DNA of 47,356 bases from Peribacillus saganii. GTDB taxonomy: Bacteria > Bacillota > Bacilli > Bacillales > DSM-1321. Of this stretch, positions 35,556 through 44,821 are shown in pieces. The DNA is taken from positions 1 through 47,356 of the forward strand of contig NZ_QVTE01000044.1 in the NCBI RefSeq assembly GCF_003429095.1, read 5' to 3'. Below the pieces are notes generated by a model. That model was not told where the DNA came from and did not search any database. It was given only the letters and a program-made list of their open reading frames with translations. A program made the position numbers and the translations under genes. The first letter of the stretch is position 1; every line of letters starts with the position of its first letter.

Positions 35556-35726
35556 ATGGCGCGAGGCAAAGATTTTAATCATAAGAAAAAGGGTCATCCA
35601 GGTGAGTTTCCTGAAGGAACCATCACAGAGAAGCACACTGCCGAGGCCCCGGGAGATGAAGAACTTATTGTAGTTCAGGAAGCATTCAAAAATCGGGTTG
35701 AACACGAGGAAGAAAGAGAAGTTTAA
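35556..35726 (+). CDS. Small hydrophilic protein, 56 aa, unknown function
   Basis: ATG preceded by AAAGGAGG. The product is basic at the N-terminus (MARGKDFNHKKKGHPGEF) and acidic at the C-terminus (ending VEHEEEREV), with no hydrophobic segment. I do not recognise it; the style resembles small stress or spore proteins of bacilli. A good terminator follows at 35737. It lies between rsbY and the YbjQ pseudogene. The gap before it (35240-35555) is AT-rich, with a GTTTAA...GGGAAT pair whose 19-base spacing is too long for SigB. Confidence 0.65.
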   Translation: MARGKDFNHKKKGHPGEFPEGTITEKHTAEAPGDEELIVVQEAFKNRVEHEEEREV

Positions 35727-35736
35727 AATGCAGGGA

Positions 35737-35765
35737 TGCCCGGTTTAAAGACTGCCGGGTTTTTC
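35737..35765 (+). terminator. Terminator after the 56-aa gene
   Basis: GCCCGG and CCGGGT around a 10-base loop are followed by TTTTT. Confidence 0.75.
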
Positions 35766-35877
35766 CATATACTTTTCTCCAACTGCTAATGTATGGTATT
35801 TTTTAGTATTCTAACAAGCGGCCATTTGTTAGAATACTATCAGAACAAAATCGTCTTATGAGAATTAGCAGCTTATA

Positions 35878-36191
35878 CTGTTAATTACAACAACGCAAAG
35901 CCTACAAGGAAAAGAGATTGATCGGTACATAGGAATTGTATCCGGAGAGGCTATTATGGTGCAAACGTTGTTCGGGATTTTTTATTAAGTGTCACTGATG
36001 TAATTGAAGGCCGCAGCTCAGCTTATGAAAATAAACTTGCTGAGGGAAGAGAAATCGCCTTGCGTTAAATGCAGGAAAAAGCCCGTCGGAGGGGCGCAAC
36101 CGCCGTAATCGGTCTTGACCTCGACTTTGAAACGCTTCAAGAAGGCATGATGATATGTGCTGCAACTGGTACAGCAGTATTTATTAAATAA
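35878..36191 (+). pseudogene. YbjQ/UPF0145-family gene, decayed
   Basis: The frame from 35881 reads [20 protein letters not shown] then SGEAIM. One G is missing at ATTATGG(G)TG near 35959, after which the next frame continues [20 protein letters not shown] then [15 protein letters not shown], a TAA stop where Glu is expected, MQEKARRRGATAVIGLDLDF, ETLQEGMMICAATGTAVFIK and a final stop. This is a whole YbjQ-family protein of about 103 residues. The start ATG is also lost (CTG at 35878, no ribosome binding site). There are thus at least three lesions. The family forms ring-like oligomers of unclear function, often called heavy-metal binding. Confidence 0.85.
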
Positions 36192-36211
36192 TTCTACGTC
36201 TAATTTAAAAC

Positions 36212-36260
36212 AAAAAAGCAGCCTGTGTTGAAGGTCCTTCCAACACTCAGGCTGCTTTTT
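36212..36260. terminator. Bidirectional terminator between the ybjQ pseudogene and rsbM
   Basis: Arms AAAAAAGCAGCCTG and CAGGCTGCTTTTT enclose a further stem GTTGAAGG/CCTTCCAAC. T-runs are on both strands. It ends the rsbK-rsbM transcript. Confidence 0.85.
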
Positions 36261-36318
36261 CATAAAAATTTCATTACGGATACCCTACGTGAATAAATCT
36301 TCAGCATTGCTTAGTTCC

Positions 36319-37164
36319 TTATTTCTTCCGGTAAATCTTTCCCGCTATATCAAAGATCTGATAGTTTTCAGCATAAGGAGAGTTGCTCAATGTTTCTTTG
36401 CTCCCAAGCCCTAAGAATCCGCCTTTTGAGAGGCTATCGAAAAACAACTCATGTACACTGTTTTGCAATTCGGCCGTAAAATATATCATTACATTCCTGC
36501 AAATTATTACGTGAAATTCATTGAATGAACGATCTATTGCCAGATTATGCTGGGCAAAAATAATATTTCCCAGAATTTTAGGGAGTACATAGGCATTTTC
36601 ATAATCGGCCGTGTAATATTCTGAAAACGCCTGTAAACCGCCTGATTGGAGATAATTCTTTGTGTATGACTGCATTCGGCTTAGAGGGAGAATCCCTTTT
36701 TCAGCCTTCCTTAAAACCTTTTCATTCATATCTGTTGCATATATCTTTGCCTTATCATACAGGCCTTCTTCCTGCAGCAGAATCGCCATTGAAAATGCTT
36801 CTTCTCCCGTTGAGCAACCGGCATGCCAAATCCGAATTTCCGATAAATTTCTTAAATGCGGTATGACATTTTTTCGAAATGAATAAAAGAATTCCGGATC
36901 TCGAAACATTTCAGTAACATTAATGGAAAAGTCATTCAGCAGCTTTTCCACATAATCCTTCTCATGAAGAACTTTTTCCTGGAGCCCGCTGATTGTTTGA
37001 ATTTTATCTATATTCATCCTGTGTTGAATTCTTCTGAGAATAGATGACCGCATATATTTTCTAAAATCAAACCCAGACACTCGGTAGACTGCCTGCAGCA
37101 ATAAGTCGATCTCAATGTTTTCACGTTCCCCAGCCTCAAGCATGTCTATCATAGACCAACGCAC
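36319..37164 (-). CDS. rsbM: CheR-type methyltransferase, RsbM-like
   Basis: A 281-residue SAM-dependent methyltransferase. The small N-terminal CheR domain (about 15-75) precedes the catalytic domain with the SAM loop HAGCSTGEEAFSMA (near 117), YATDMNEK and IICRNVMIYF (near 222), all canonical CheR motifs. The C-terminus ends in GSKETLSNS...FDIAGKIYRK as in CheR. It lies 21 bases after the hybrid kinase and reads in the same direction. In the B. cereus group RsbM methylates RsbK and holds SigB activity down; the pairing here suggests that role rather than chemotaxis, since no che genes are near. The start is GTG 37164 after GAGAGGAAGG; ATG 37152 is possible. Confidence 0.82.
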   Translation of the reverse strand: MRWSMIDMLEAGERENIEIDLLLQAVYRVSGFDFRKYMRSSILRRIQHRMNIDKIQTISGLQEKVLHEKDYVEKLLNDFSINVTEMFRDPEFFYSFRKNVIPHLRNLSEIRIWHAGCSTGEEAFSMAILLQEEGLYDKAKIYATDMNEKVLRKAEKGILPLSRMQSYTKNYLQSGGLQAFSEYYTADYENAYVLPKILGNIIFAQHNLAIDRSFNEFHVIICRNVMIYFTAELQNSVHELFFDSLSKGGFLGLGSKETLSNSPYAENYQIFDIAGKIYRKK

Positions 37165-37185
37165 GCCCTTCCTCTCGAGTGAAAA

Positions 37186-39987
37186 TTAGCTGGACAACCA
37201 GACACGCAGCACCGATATAAGCTGATCCAAGTTCAAAGGTTTGCTAATATAATCAGATGCCCCTGCCTGCATGCATTTTTCACGGTCACCTTTCATAGCC
37301 TTTGCAGTTAAGGCAACAATCGGCAATTCTTCATACTTGGAGCTGGAACGGATTTGCCGCATTGTTTCATAACCGTCCATTTCCGGCATCATAATATCCA
37401 GTAAAACTATATCGATATCATTTGGCTTTTCCATGATCTTCAAGCATTCAATACCATTACTTGCAGTCAGGATTTTCATGCCCTCCTGCTTTAGCACTTG
37501 CTTCAGAGCAAAAATATTTCGATTATCATCATCTACGATAAGTACCGTTTTATCCCTGTACCTTCCTGACCCGGACCGTGCAGCATGGTCTTCAATTGAT
37601 TCTTTTTCAACTTCGCTCTCCCGCTCTACCTTTTGTACTGTAGCGACAGATTGAACAGTCAACAAATCAGATGCTGCTGCGACTTCCTCCATTCCAGCTG
37701 GAAGGCCATTTGGAAGACTAGGAATAAAAAGGGTAAAGGTACTTCCCTCTCCTGCTTCACTTTCCACATGTATACATCCGCCAAGCAATCGTGCAAATTC
37801 TCTGCAAATGGATAGTCCGAGCCCTGTTCCTCCATATTTACGCATAGAGGCACCGTCCACCTGCTGGAAAGCTTCAAAAATTAGCTTCTGTTGATCTTTA
37901 GGTATGCCAATTCCAGTATCAGTAACCGATACCTCAACCCAGTTATCCGCACCCGGTGTCTCTATTAATGATGAAATCTGCTTCTCATCTGCCTTACGGA
38001 TATTTACCGATACAGAGCCCTGTTCAGTGAATTTAAAAGCATTAGAAAGCAAATTTTTAATAATTTGCTGCATTCTTTGTTCGTCAGTATAAAAAATTCC
38101 TGGAATATCCTCATCCATTTTAATGAGGAAGTCAATTCCTTTATGGTTTACAATTGGCAAGAAATTCCTCTCTAAGAAGGGAGGAAGCTCAGCTAAGTTA
38201 GTTTCATTGAACTCTACCTGCAATTTCCCAACTTCCACCTTTGATAGATCTAAAATATCATTTATCAGTGCGAGCAAATCCTGTCCGGACGAATTAATAA
38301 CTCTGGCAAATTCCCGATGTTCCTCAGATAACTGTTCATCCGGATGAGTCATCATTTCGGATAATATTACAATACTATTTAATGGTGTGCGAAGCTCATG
38401 TGACATATTAGCAAGGAACTCCGATTTATATTTTGAGTTCAATTTTAATTGCTCAGCCTGGAATTCCAAATCCACCTTTGCCTTTTCCAGCTCGTAAGAT
38501 CTTTCCTCTGCTTCTCTGGTTCGTTCTTCAAGCTGTTCATTTATCATTCGCAATTCTTCTGATTGGGTTTGCATTTCTTCAGATTGTGCTTGAAGCTCTT
38601 CTGATTGAGATTGCAGTTCTTCCGATTGAGCCTGCAATTCTTCTGCCTGCGCCTGTGACTCCTTCAAAAGCCTCTCTATTTCCATTCTTCCTTGTACATT
38701 GTTTATCGCAATACCAAGTGTATCCATGACCTGCGAAACAAATCTAAGCTGAAGTTCAGTAAAGGAATAAATGCTTGCCAGTTCAACCATCGCAATAACT
38801 TCATCCTCAAATTTTACAGGTGCAATCAGCAGACTTTTAGGTTTTACACCGCCAAGTGCAGAGGAGACCCACATGTAATCTTCTGGAACATCAATAATTT
38901 GCGTTGTTTTCTCCAAGGCCGCTTGTCCGATCAAACCTTCACCCAGCATGAATTCCTGGCGCCCGGCATTCCGCCCTTCCCCAGCAAATGAAGCAAGCTT
39001 TACAAAACGGGTTCTATCTCTATTGCCTGTTTTTACATAAAAGGCACCCATTGTAGCTCCCAACATCGGAGAAAGCTTAGAAATGAAATTCTCTGCCAAG
39101 AGATCAACATCTATAATCTTCTGATACATCGTAGCAATGTCCGCCAGCCCTGTCTGGACCCAATTTTGGTCTTCAATTTTTTCTTTGAATTTCTCTTCTT
39201 TTTTATTATAGGTCTCTAGGGAACCCGCCATTTCATTAAAAGCCGCCGCAATTTGGCCAATTTCATCCCCAGAGGTTACCTTTGTAATTCTCGGTATATT
39301 CGTTAAATTATCAAAATCAACATTTTGGATAACATCAGTGATATTTGTAAGGCTTCTTGTAGTGCTTCTAATAACCCAATAACCGGTAAGGGCAATTAAT
39401 AGCAGGTTTAAAGCTGAAACTGCAACCATAAACGAAACCGCATTATTGTAAGTTTCTTGAGCATCCTGAAATGATTGTGCCATTAAGCTTTCCTGATATT
39501 CTTTAAATTCCTCTACTTTGCCCAATAATTGTTGGCGTTGAGCATTTTGCTCGGTCCGCAATGTATGAAATCCTTCAGCTGTACTGCCTGTTTGGAATTT
39601 CGCAATGATTTTTCTGCTTAATTCGATATTAGAATTATGGAGGATTTCAATGTCGCCTATTAACTGCTTTGATTTGGTCCTATTCAATATCCCCGAAAGT
39701 TTAATAATATCGTTTGTCACTGTCTGATGATTTTGATTAATGATAGCAATACTGGCTTCAGCCCCTTCACCGGTAGCCCCAGTCATCAAATTAAGGAGTT
39801 CCCGGTCAGTCTGGTAAAGCATTTGCCTGATTTCCGTGGCACTTGAAGCTTTGATGTATCTATCTTCTACAATATCATTCATTTTCTCTTTGATATCATT
39901 TATCATAAAAATAAAACCTGTAAGCATGATTGCAAAGAAAATCAGGATTAGCCCGAAGCCAAGAATCTGTTTTTTCTTAAAACCCAT
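37186..39987 (-). CDS. rsbK: Hybrid sensor histidine kinase, RsbK-like
   Basis: A 933-residue membrane kinase. Order: TM1 (about 8-29), an extracellular helical CHASE3-like domain (about 30-185), TM2 (about 186-207), HAMP (about 208-262), GAF (about 290-430), a signalling coiled coil of Gln/Ser/Glu-rich heptads (about 440-490), HisKA with the phospho-His in FLANMSHELRTPLNS, HATPase with DTGIGIPKDQ and GGTGLGLSICREFARLLGG, and a C-terminal receiver (about 812-930) with DDD, the acceptor Asp in VLLDIMMPEMDG and KPL. This matches RsbK of the B. cereus group, which phosphorylates RsbY. ATG 39987 is chosen because GGAGGAG lies 8 bases upstream; an in-frame TTG at 40008 is not supported. Confidence 0.84.
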   Translation of the reverse strand: MGFKKKQILGFGLILIFFAIMLTGFIFMINDIKEKMNDIVEDRYIKASSATEIRQMLYQTDRELLNLMTGATGEGAEASIAIINQNHQTVTNDIIKLSGILNRTKSKQLIGDIEILHNSNIELSRKIIAKFQTGSTAEGFHTLRTEQNAQRQQLLGKVEEFKEYQESLMAQSFQDAQETYNNAVSFMVAVSALNLLLIALTGYWVIRSTTRSLTNITDVIQNVDFDNLTNIPRITKVTSGDEIGQIAAAFNEMAGSLETYNKKEEKFKEKIEDQNWVQTGLADIATMYQKIIDVDLLAENFISKLSPMLGATMGAFYVKTGNRDRTRFVKLASFAGEGRNAGRQEFMLGEGLIGQAALEKTTQIIDVPEDYMWVSSALGGVKPKSLLIAPVKFEDEVIAMVELASIYSFTELQLRFVSQVMDTLGIAINNVQGRMEIERLLKESQAQAEELQAQSEELQSQSEELQAQSEEMQTQSEELRMINEQLEERTREAEERSYELEKAKVDLEFQAEQLKLNSKYKSEFLANMSHELRTPLNSIVILSEMMTHPDEQLSEEHREFARVINSSGQDLLALINDILDLSKVEVGKLQVEFNETNLAELPPFLERNFLPIVNHKGIDFLIKMDEDIPGIFYTDEQRMQQIIKNLLSNAFKFTEQGSVSVNIRKADEKQISSLIETPGADNWVEVSVTDTGIGIPKDQQKLIFEAFQQVDGASMRKYGGTGLGLSICREFARLLGGCIHVESEAGEGSTFTLFIPSLPNGLPAGMEEVAAASDLLTVQSVATVQKVERESEVEKESIEDHAARSGSGRYRDKTVLIVDDDNRNIFALKQVLKQEGMKILTASNGIECLKIMEKPNDIDIVLLDIMMPEMDGYETMRQIRSSSKYEELPIVALTAKAMKGDREKCMQAGASDYISKPLNLDQLISVLRVWLSS
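38551..38655 (-). repeat. Tandem 21-bp repeats coding for heptads in RsbK
   Basis: About five tandem units encode the heptad pattern AQSEELQ/SQSEELQ/AQSEEMQ/TQSEELR between the GAF and HisKA domains. They form the signalling helix. The units are diverged at silent positions, so they are not a recent expansion. Confidence 0.7.
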
Positions 39988-40140
39988 TTTCTTTACTCCT
40001 CCCTTCAAAATAAAAATATTTAATAGGTCGTTGTCTTTAATTTTAACACTTTAAAAACGATGTATGGTAATTTGAAGCAAATACCATTTTGGAAAATGAT
40101 TATGAACAAGGGATTTAATTCCCATCAAAAATGCGCAAGA

Positions 40141-40172
40141 AAAAAACAGGCTCTTGAATATTGAGCCCGTTC
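40141..40172 (-). terminator. Terminator after the CNNM/CorC-type gene
   Basis: On the minus strand AACGGGCTC and GAGCCTGTT form a stem followed by TTTTTT. Confidence 0.75.
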
Positions 40173-40182
40173 TTAGGATTGT

Positions 40183-41520
40183 TTAAGTTTCTTGCATGGC
40201 CTCAGGCGAATTCGGCCTTTGCTGGGGTTTCTTTACTTCAACATACATTATATGGTGCCCGTCCATTTCTTTTACTCTGAACTCATGTCCTTCAGATTCA
40301 AGAACATCTCCAATTTGTACATTATAGTTCTGGGTGAGGATCCATCCGCCCAGCGTATCAACTTCTTCTTCTTCCAATGAAATACCCAATGTGTCATTTA
40401 CATCCTCGATCAATGTTTTGGCATCAAAGATGTATTGATTGTTGTTGAGCTTTTGAATGTTCGGCCTTTCATCCTGATCAAATTCATCCCTGATTTCACC
40501 AACGATTTCCTCAAGGATATCTTCTACTGTAACCAGTCCGGCTGTACCGCCATATTCATCTGACAGTATCGCTAAATGAATACGCTCCTTTTGCATTTTT
40601 AACAAAAGGTCATGAATTGGTACCGATTCAAGGACCCTGATAACTGGGGTAACGTAGTTCTCCAGCGAAAATTTCGACACATTATCCTGGGCTAATATAG
40701 CTGTGAAGAGATTTTTCATGTTGACCATTCCGATTACATTATCCTTATCCCCTTCAATAACAGGGTATCGGGTAAATTTTTCTTCTTGGACCAATGCAAT
40801 GACCTCTTCAAGGGTACTGTCCTTCTCAAGGCCTACCAGTTCTGTTCTTGGCACCATAATTTCTTTTGCAATTCTTTCATCAAATTCAAATATTTTATTC
40901 ACATATCTATATTCAGATTGGTTAATTTCTCCGCTTTTATAGCTTTCAGAAAGTATGATGCGCAGCTCCTCCTCGGAATGCGCTATGTCATGCTCCGACG
41001 CAGGTTTTAACCCGAATAATCCAGTCACAAATCGTGCAGAGCCATTTAATGCCCAAATGAAAGGATACATGATTCGGTAAAACACGATGAGAGGTTTCGC
41101 GAATAGCAAGGTAACCGGTTCTGCTTTTTGAATCGCTACTGTTTTTGGTGCCAGTTCTCCTACCACAACGTGAAGGAACGTGACAGAAGCAAATGCAATA
41201 CCAAACGAAAGAATATGAGTAATCGATTCATTTAACTCAAATCGTTCAAACAACGGATGAAGCAGTTTTTCTACTGTAGGCTCACCAAGCCAACCAAGGC
41301 CGAGGGCGGTAACGGTAATTCCCAGCTGGCAAGCAGACAGGTATTCATCCAAATGAGTGGTTACTCTCTGTGCTGCCAACGCATTTTTATGTCCCTCTTC
41401 TATCAATTGGTTCACCCGCGAACTTCTGATCCTAATGATGGCGAATTCGGATGCAACAAAAAATGCGGTTAAAGCTATTAATAGAGCCACTAAAAACAAA
41501 TTAAGCGTTATATTATCCAA
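40183..41520 (-). CDS. CNNM/HlyC-CorC family divalent-cation transporter (MpfA/YhdP-like)
   Basis: A 445-residue membrane protein. The N-terminal DUF21/CNNM domain has about four membrane helices (about 5-170), with the conserved [19 protein letters not shown]. Two CBS domains follow (about 210-335; [10 protein letters not shown] and [17 protein letters not shown]), then a CorC_HlyC domain at the C-terminus (about 350-435). In B. subtilis the paralogue YhdP (MpfA) exports magnesium. Several paralogues occur in Bacillus, so the exact counterpart is open. A frameshifted MerR gene lies upstream in the same direction. Confidence 0.88.
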   Translation of the reverse strand: MDNITLNLFLVALLIALTAFFVASEFAIIRIRSSRVNQLIEEGHKNALAAQRVTTHLDEYLSACQLGITVTALGLGWLGEPTVEKLLHPLFERFELNESITHILSFGIAFASVTFLHVVVGELAPKTVAIQKAEPVTLLFAKPLIVFYRIMYPFIWALNGSARFVTGLFGLKPASEHDIAHSEEELRIILSESYKSGEINQSEYRYVNKIFEFDERIAKEIMVPRTELVGLEKDSTLEEVIALVQEEKFTRYPVIEGDKDNVIGMVNMKNLFTAILAQDNVSKFSLENYVTPVIRVLESVPIHDLLLKMQKERIHLAILSDEYGGTAGLVTVEDILEEIVGEIRDEFDQDERPNIQKLNNNQYIFDAKTLIEDVNDTLGISLEEEEVDTLGGWILTQNYNVQIGDVLESEGHEFRVKEMDGHHIMYVEVKKPQQRPNSPEAMQET

Positions 41521-41684
41521 TGAGCAGCCCTACAAAAAGTAAGGCGTACACCTCCTATATAAATGAAGACAAGTATGTTGAAACGAGACCATTCCGTCTT
41601 ACTCTCCGGAAAAATATTTTCTATTCCCTTAGATTGTGCGATACCCTTATCTTCGATACAGTAAACTTCATTTTTGTTTTTTTC

Positions 41685-42097
41685 TTATACTAGTAACAGA
41701 AGCAGGGTCTGAATAAGTGAAAGGCTTTCGCGGGAAATCGTTTTCTTTAAATGCAGCTTACTGTTACCATCTGCATTCTCCAGCATGGAAAGGATCGTTC
41801 CAAGATCAGTATTTAATTCTTTTAACTTCTCCTCAAGCTCCCGACTAGCTGTCGTAATATCGGTTTCCTTTAGATCCCGGCATATTAAAAGCTGTTTTAT
41901 TTCTTCTAAAGACAAGCCATTTTTCTTGCATTCTTCTATAAAGCCCAATTGATCAATTGCTGCTTTATCATAAAACCGATAATTCGAATCGGAGCGTGAG
42001 GCTTTTAACAAACCTTTTGTTGTGTAATAGTCAACTGTACGTTTAGTTACATTAGCTAACTCTGCTAATTCACCAATCTTTAGCTGCTCGACCCCAT
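41685..42097 (-). pseudogene. MerR-family regulator with a frameshift after the start codon
   Basis: The ATG at 42097 has an ideal GGAGGG seven bases upstream, but its frame (MGSSS) stops after five codons. In the next frame the protein reads VEQLKIGELAELANVTKRTV, DYYTTKGLLKASRSDSNYRF, YDKAAIDQLGFIEECKKNGL and on to 41685: a complete MerR-type winged helix and dimerisation coil. One extra G in the G-run 42092-42095 would restore a normal gene. No other start codon fits before TTG 42014, which would lose the helix-turn-helix. It is either a recent null mutation, a phase-variable run or a sequencing error. No effector Cys or His set is evident. Confidence 0.75.
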
Positions 42098-42309
42098 TAT
42101 TGTTCCCTCCAAACCATAACGTTTTGGTTATAAGCTAATTATAAATTACTGGAATATAGACTTCAAATTATATGTATTAGGAAATAAACCGGGTAAAAGT
42201 ATGGTCCGGCCAAGACAAGGATTAATGAACTTATTGTGTTTTATGAGGATACATTGTGGATTCTATTTCCGCAGGTTAGACTAAAATGAGTGAGTCAGAA
42301 ACCTAGAAG

Positions 42310-42340
42310 AACCCTGAAAAACCTAGCTTCTTTCAGGGTC
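42310..42340. terminator. Weak terminator-like hairpin after the chemotaxis receptor
   Basis: ACCCTGAAA and TTTCAGGGT are complementary with an 11-base loop. No strong T-run follows on the minus strand. Confidence 0.4.
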
Positions 42341-42346
42341 CTCATT

Positions 42347-44032
42347 TTAATATTTAAACTTTCCGACCATTTCCATTAAATCTTCCGCCATATGGGATAA
42401 AGAGGATGCGGATGTGTTGATTTCCTGCATGGAAGCAAGCTGTTCTTCCGTGGACGAGGCGATATGTTCTGTGTGATTGGTGGAAATTTTGGATGCCTCA
42501 GTAATCTGGCCAATCGATTCATGTAACGAAATAAAGCCTGTTCCCACCTGCTCGGCAGTCCGGGCAGTTTCTTGAATTTCTGAAGATATCCTCTTAATAT
42601 GATGAAGAATTCCTTTAAATTGTGTAGAAGTTTCATCTGTCAACTGAACACCTGTGTTGACATTGCCTTTTACCATATGAATTAATTGAACGGTACCATC
42701 TGTATCCTCTTGAATTTTTAAAATTAGCTCTTTAACATCATTGGCTGATCGCTGGGACTGCTCCGCCAGCTTTCTCACTTCCTCAGCTACTACGGAAAAA
42801 CCCTTTCCTTGTTCACCGGCTCTGGCGGCTTCAATCGCCGCGTTTAGGGCCAAAAGGTTAGTCTGTGCTGCGATATCAGTTATCAGCACCAGGATATCAC
42901 TTATTTGTTTGGATCTGTTTTCAAGTGAGTTTATCCCTGCTATTGCCTGATCAACAGAAGAGTCAATCGTTGCCATATTTTCTACTATACCTTCAACTGA
43001 TTTCGACCCTGAAGCTGTCTGCTGCAATGCTTTTTGTGCAAATTCGGAAACTTTATTTGTGCTTTGAGAAATCAGGTTCATATCTTGCCTTGCTTTATTT
43101 GCGAACTGGGAGCATTCTTCGGTGCTTTGATAATTTTTTGTAGAACTGGCGGCAACCTCTTGCATCGAAACGGTGACATGTTCCGCCGTCATAATTGTCT
43201 GTTCGGCACTTGCCGTTAATTGCTCCGACGAGGCGGCAACCTGTTCTGCTGTCTCACTGAATTTCTTGATCATATCCCTAAGCTGGCTAGTAAATTGATT
43301 AAAGGATCCAGCCAGTTCTCCCAGCTCGTCTTTATTCTTTATTTCCATAACTTTTGTTAAATCAGCATCACCGTCCGCAATATCCCTCATCTGGCTGTTC
43401 AACCTCTTAAGCGGTTTTGTGATAGAAGATATGATGAAAATTCCAAAAACAACACCGGCAACAGACGCGGTGGCAGTTATTCCAATCAGAATAGCAATAA
43501 AATTATCCATATCTTTTTCCACTCGGTTCAAATCTCCTGAAACTTCTTTTCTTATGGACTCTAAGTATGCATTAATGCTTGGATCAAGAATCTCCTTGCG
43601 GATTGATCGTTCATGACCAAAGTGAAATGCTAGCGCTTGCTCTCGGTTATTTGGATAATGTGCCACTACGGCCTGACTTATTTCCCAATACTTAGAGAAT
43701 GCCGCTTCAATTTCAGCCAATTTCTTCTTATCATCTGCACTTCGAGTCAAATCTGCTAAAGCAGAAAATGACTTCTGAATATCATCAGCTTTTTCCTTGA
43801 TCCCTTCAACAAAACTATAGTCTCCATTTATTAAAAAAGCTCTTTCATCGTTCGATAACCCTGTTATTCGATATTGAATATGCCTTAACTGGCTTTCAAT
43901 CATGATATCCTCGTTTATTTCTGCATTGTCAGCTTGATTTGCTGTAATCTGCAGGATAGAGTATACCCCCAGAAATAATAATGAAATAATTAATGTTCCT
44001 AATAATAAAAGTAATTTTCTACGGATATTCAT
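42347..44032 (-). CDS. Methyl-accepting chemotaxis protein
   Basis: A 561-residue transducer. TM1 (about 7-28), an extracellular four-helix or CHASE3-like sensor (about 30-180), TM2 (about 183-205), HAMP (about 206-258) and a cytoplasmic signalling domain. The signalling tip is complete: [20 protein letters not shown], then [20 protein letters not shown]. The ligand is unknown. AAGGAG precedes the ATG. It is a single gene; the remnant at 22408-22800 is from a different receptor. Confidence 0.92.
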   Translation of the reverse strand: MNIRRKLLLLLGTLIISLLFLGVYSILQITANQADNAEINEDIMIESQLRHIQYRITGLSNDERAFLINGDYSFVEGIKEKADDIQKSFSALADLTRSADDKKKLAEIEAAFSKYWEISQAVVAHYPNNREQALAFHFGHERSIRKEILDPSINAYLESIRKEVSGDLNRVEKDMDNFIAILIGITATASVAGVVFGIFIISSITKPLKRLNSQMRDIADGDADLTKVMEIKNKDELGELAGSFNQFTSQLRDMIKKFSETAEQVAASSEQLTASAEQTIMTAEHVTVSMQEVAASSTKNYQSTEECSQFANKARQDMNLISQSTNKVSEFAQKALQQTASGSKSVEGIVENMATIDSSVDQAIAGINSLENRSKQISDILVLITDIAAQTNLLALNAAIEAARAGEQGKGFSVVAEEVRKLAEQSQRSANDVKELILKIQEDTDGTVQLIHMVKGNVNTGVQLTDETSTQFKGILHHIKRISSEIQETARTAEQVGTGFISLHESIGQITEASKISTNHTEHIASSTEEQLASMQEINTSASSLSHMAEDLMEMVGKFKY

Positions 44033-44211
44033 TTACTGCCTTCTCCTTCTTTCGTCTGAAAATACGACGGCTGCAATGTATTATGTATCGGCGAAATTTG
44101 AAGTAATTACAGAAAAATTACTTTTTTAATATAGAATAGTTCTTAAGACCTATACCATCTGTTTGATTAACTAATAATTTAATAAACGCGGGCCAAATTA
44201 CCAGCTAAATG

Positions 44212-44236
44212 AAAAAATCCCCGCCAAAAGGCAAGG
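44212..44236 (-). terminator. Terminator after the acetyltransferase gene
   Basis: On the minus strand CCCTTGCC and GGCGGGG pair around TTTT, followed by ATTTTTT. Confidence 0.7.
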
Positions 44237-44249
44237 GTCTCTGTTTAAC

Positions 44250-44807
44250 CTAATTTAATTCCTTTATCACCCTGGCAGGATTTCCCCCAACTACAACGTT
44301 CTCTGGAACATCCTTTGTTACAACGGCTCCTGAGGCAATGACAGCGTTATTTCCGATGGTAACTCCCGGGTTAATAACAGCCCGTCCGCCAATCCACACA
44401 TTATCACCTATTATAACAGGTTTTCCAAACTCCTCTCCACTGCTTCTTTTTTCAGCATTGAGGGGATGCGTCGCTGTATAGATATGCACTCCTGGTGCCA
44501 ATAGGCAATTATCGCCAAACCTAACTTTACAGACATCAAGAATCACACAATCAAAATTCGCATAAAAATTTTCACCAACATAGATGTTATAGCCATAATC
44601 ACAGCGAAATAACGGTTCTATACAAATATTATCTCCAGTTTTTCCAAATAACTCTTTTAGCAGCGCTGTCCGCTTTTCGCCCTCAGTTTCCCCTGTAGCA
44701 TTATACTGCCGTGTTAATCTCCTGGCATTTACCCTTTCCTTAACAAGCTCAGGATCAGATGCAAGGTAAAGCTCTCCATTAAGCATTTTATCTTTTTCGG
44801 TTACCAA
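44250..44807 (-). CDS. maa: Sugar O-acetyltransferase (Maa-like)
   Basis: A 185-residue left-handed beta-helix enzyme with hexapeptide repeats (about 70-180, such as [20 protein letters not shown]). The catalytic histidine is in [10 protein letters not shown] (near 113), and the N-terminal [11 protein letters not shown] is the Mac domain. It is very like maltose O-acetyltransferase Maa of B. subtilis, which acetylates maltose or glucose with acetyl-CoA. The start is TTG 44807 after GGAGGGG. It lies 14 bases after the LysE gene and is probably co-transcribed with it. Confidence 0.88.
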   Translation of the reverse strand: MVTEKDKMLNGELYLASDPELVKERVNARRLTRQYNATGETEGEKRTALLKELFGKTGDNICIEPLFRCDYGYNIYVGENFYANFDCVILDVCKVRFGDNCLLAPGVHIYTATHPLNAEKRSSGEEFGKPVIIGDNVWIGGRAVINPGVTIGNNAVIASGAVVTKDVPENVVVGGNPARVIKELN

Positions 44808-44821
44808 CTAAGCTTCCCCTC

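Noticed and set aside
36018..36263. 81-codon minus-strand frame near the YbjQ pseudogene
   Set aside because: It is antisense to the readable YbjQ frame and starts inside a terminator hairpin.
36319..37164. Chemotaxis CheR
   Set aside because: The domain is CheR-like, but it is adjacent to a hybrid kinase and far from any che gene in the window, which fits RsbM better; a chemotaxis role is not fully excluded.
38551..38655. CRISPR-like or minisatellite array
   Set aside because: The repeats are in frame, lie within a coding region and encode coiled-coil heptads; there are no spacers.
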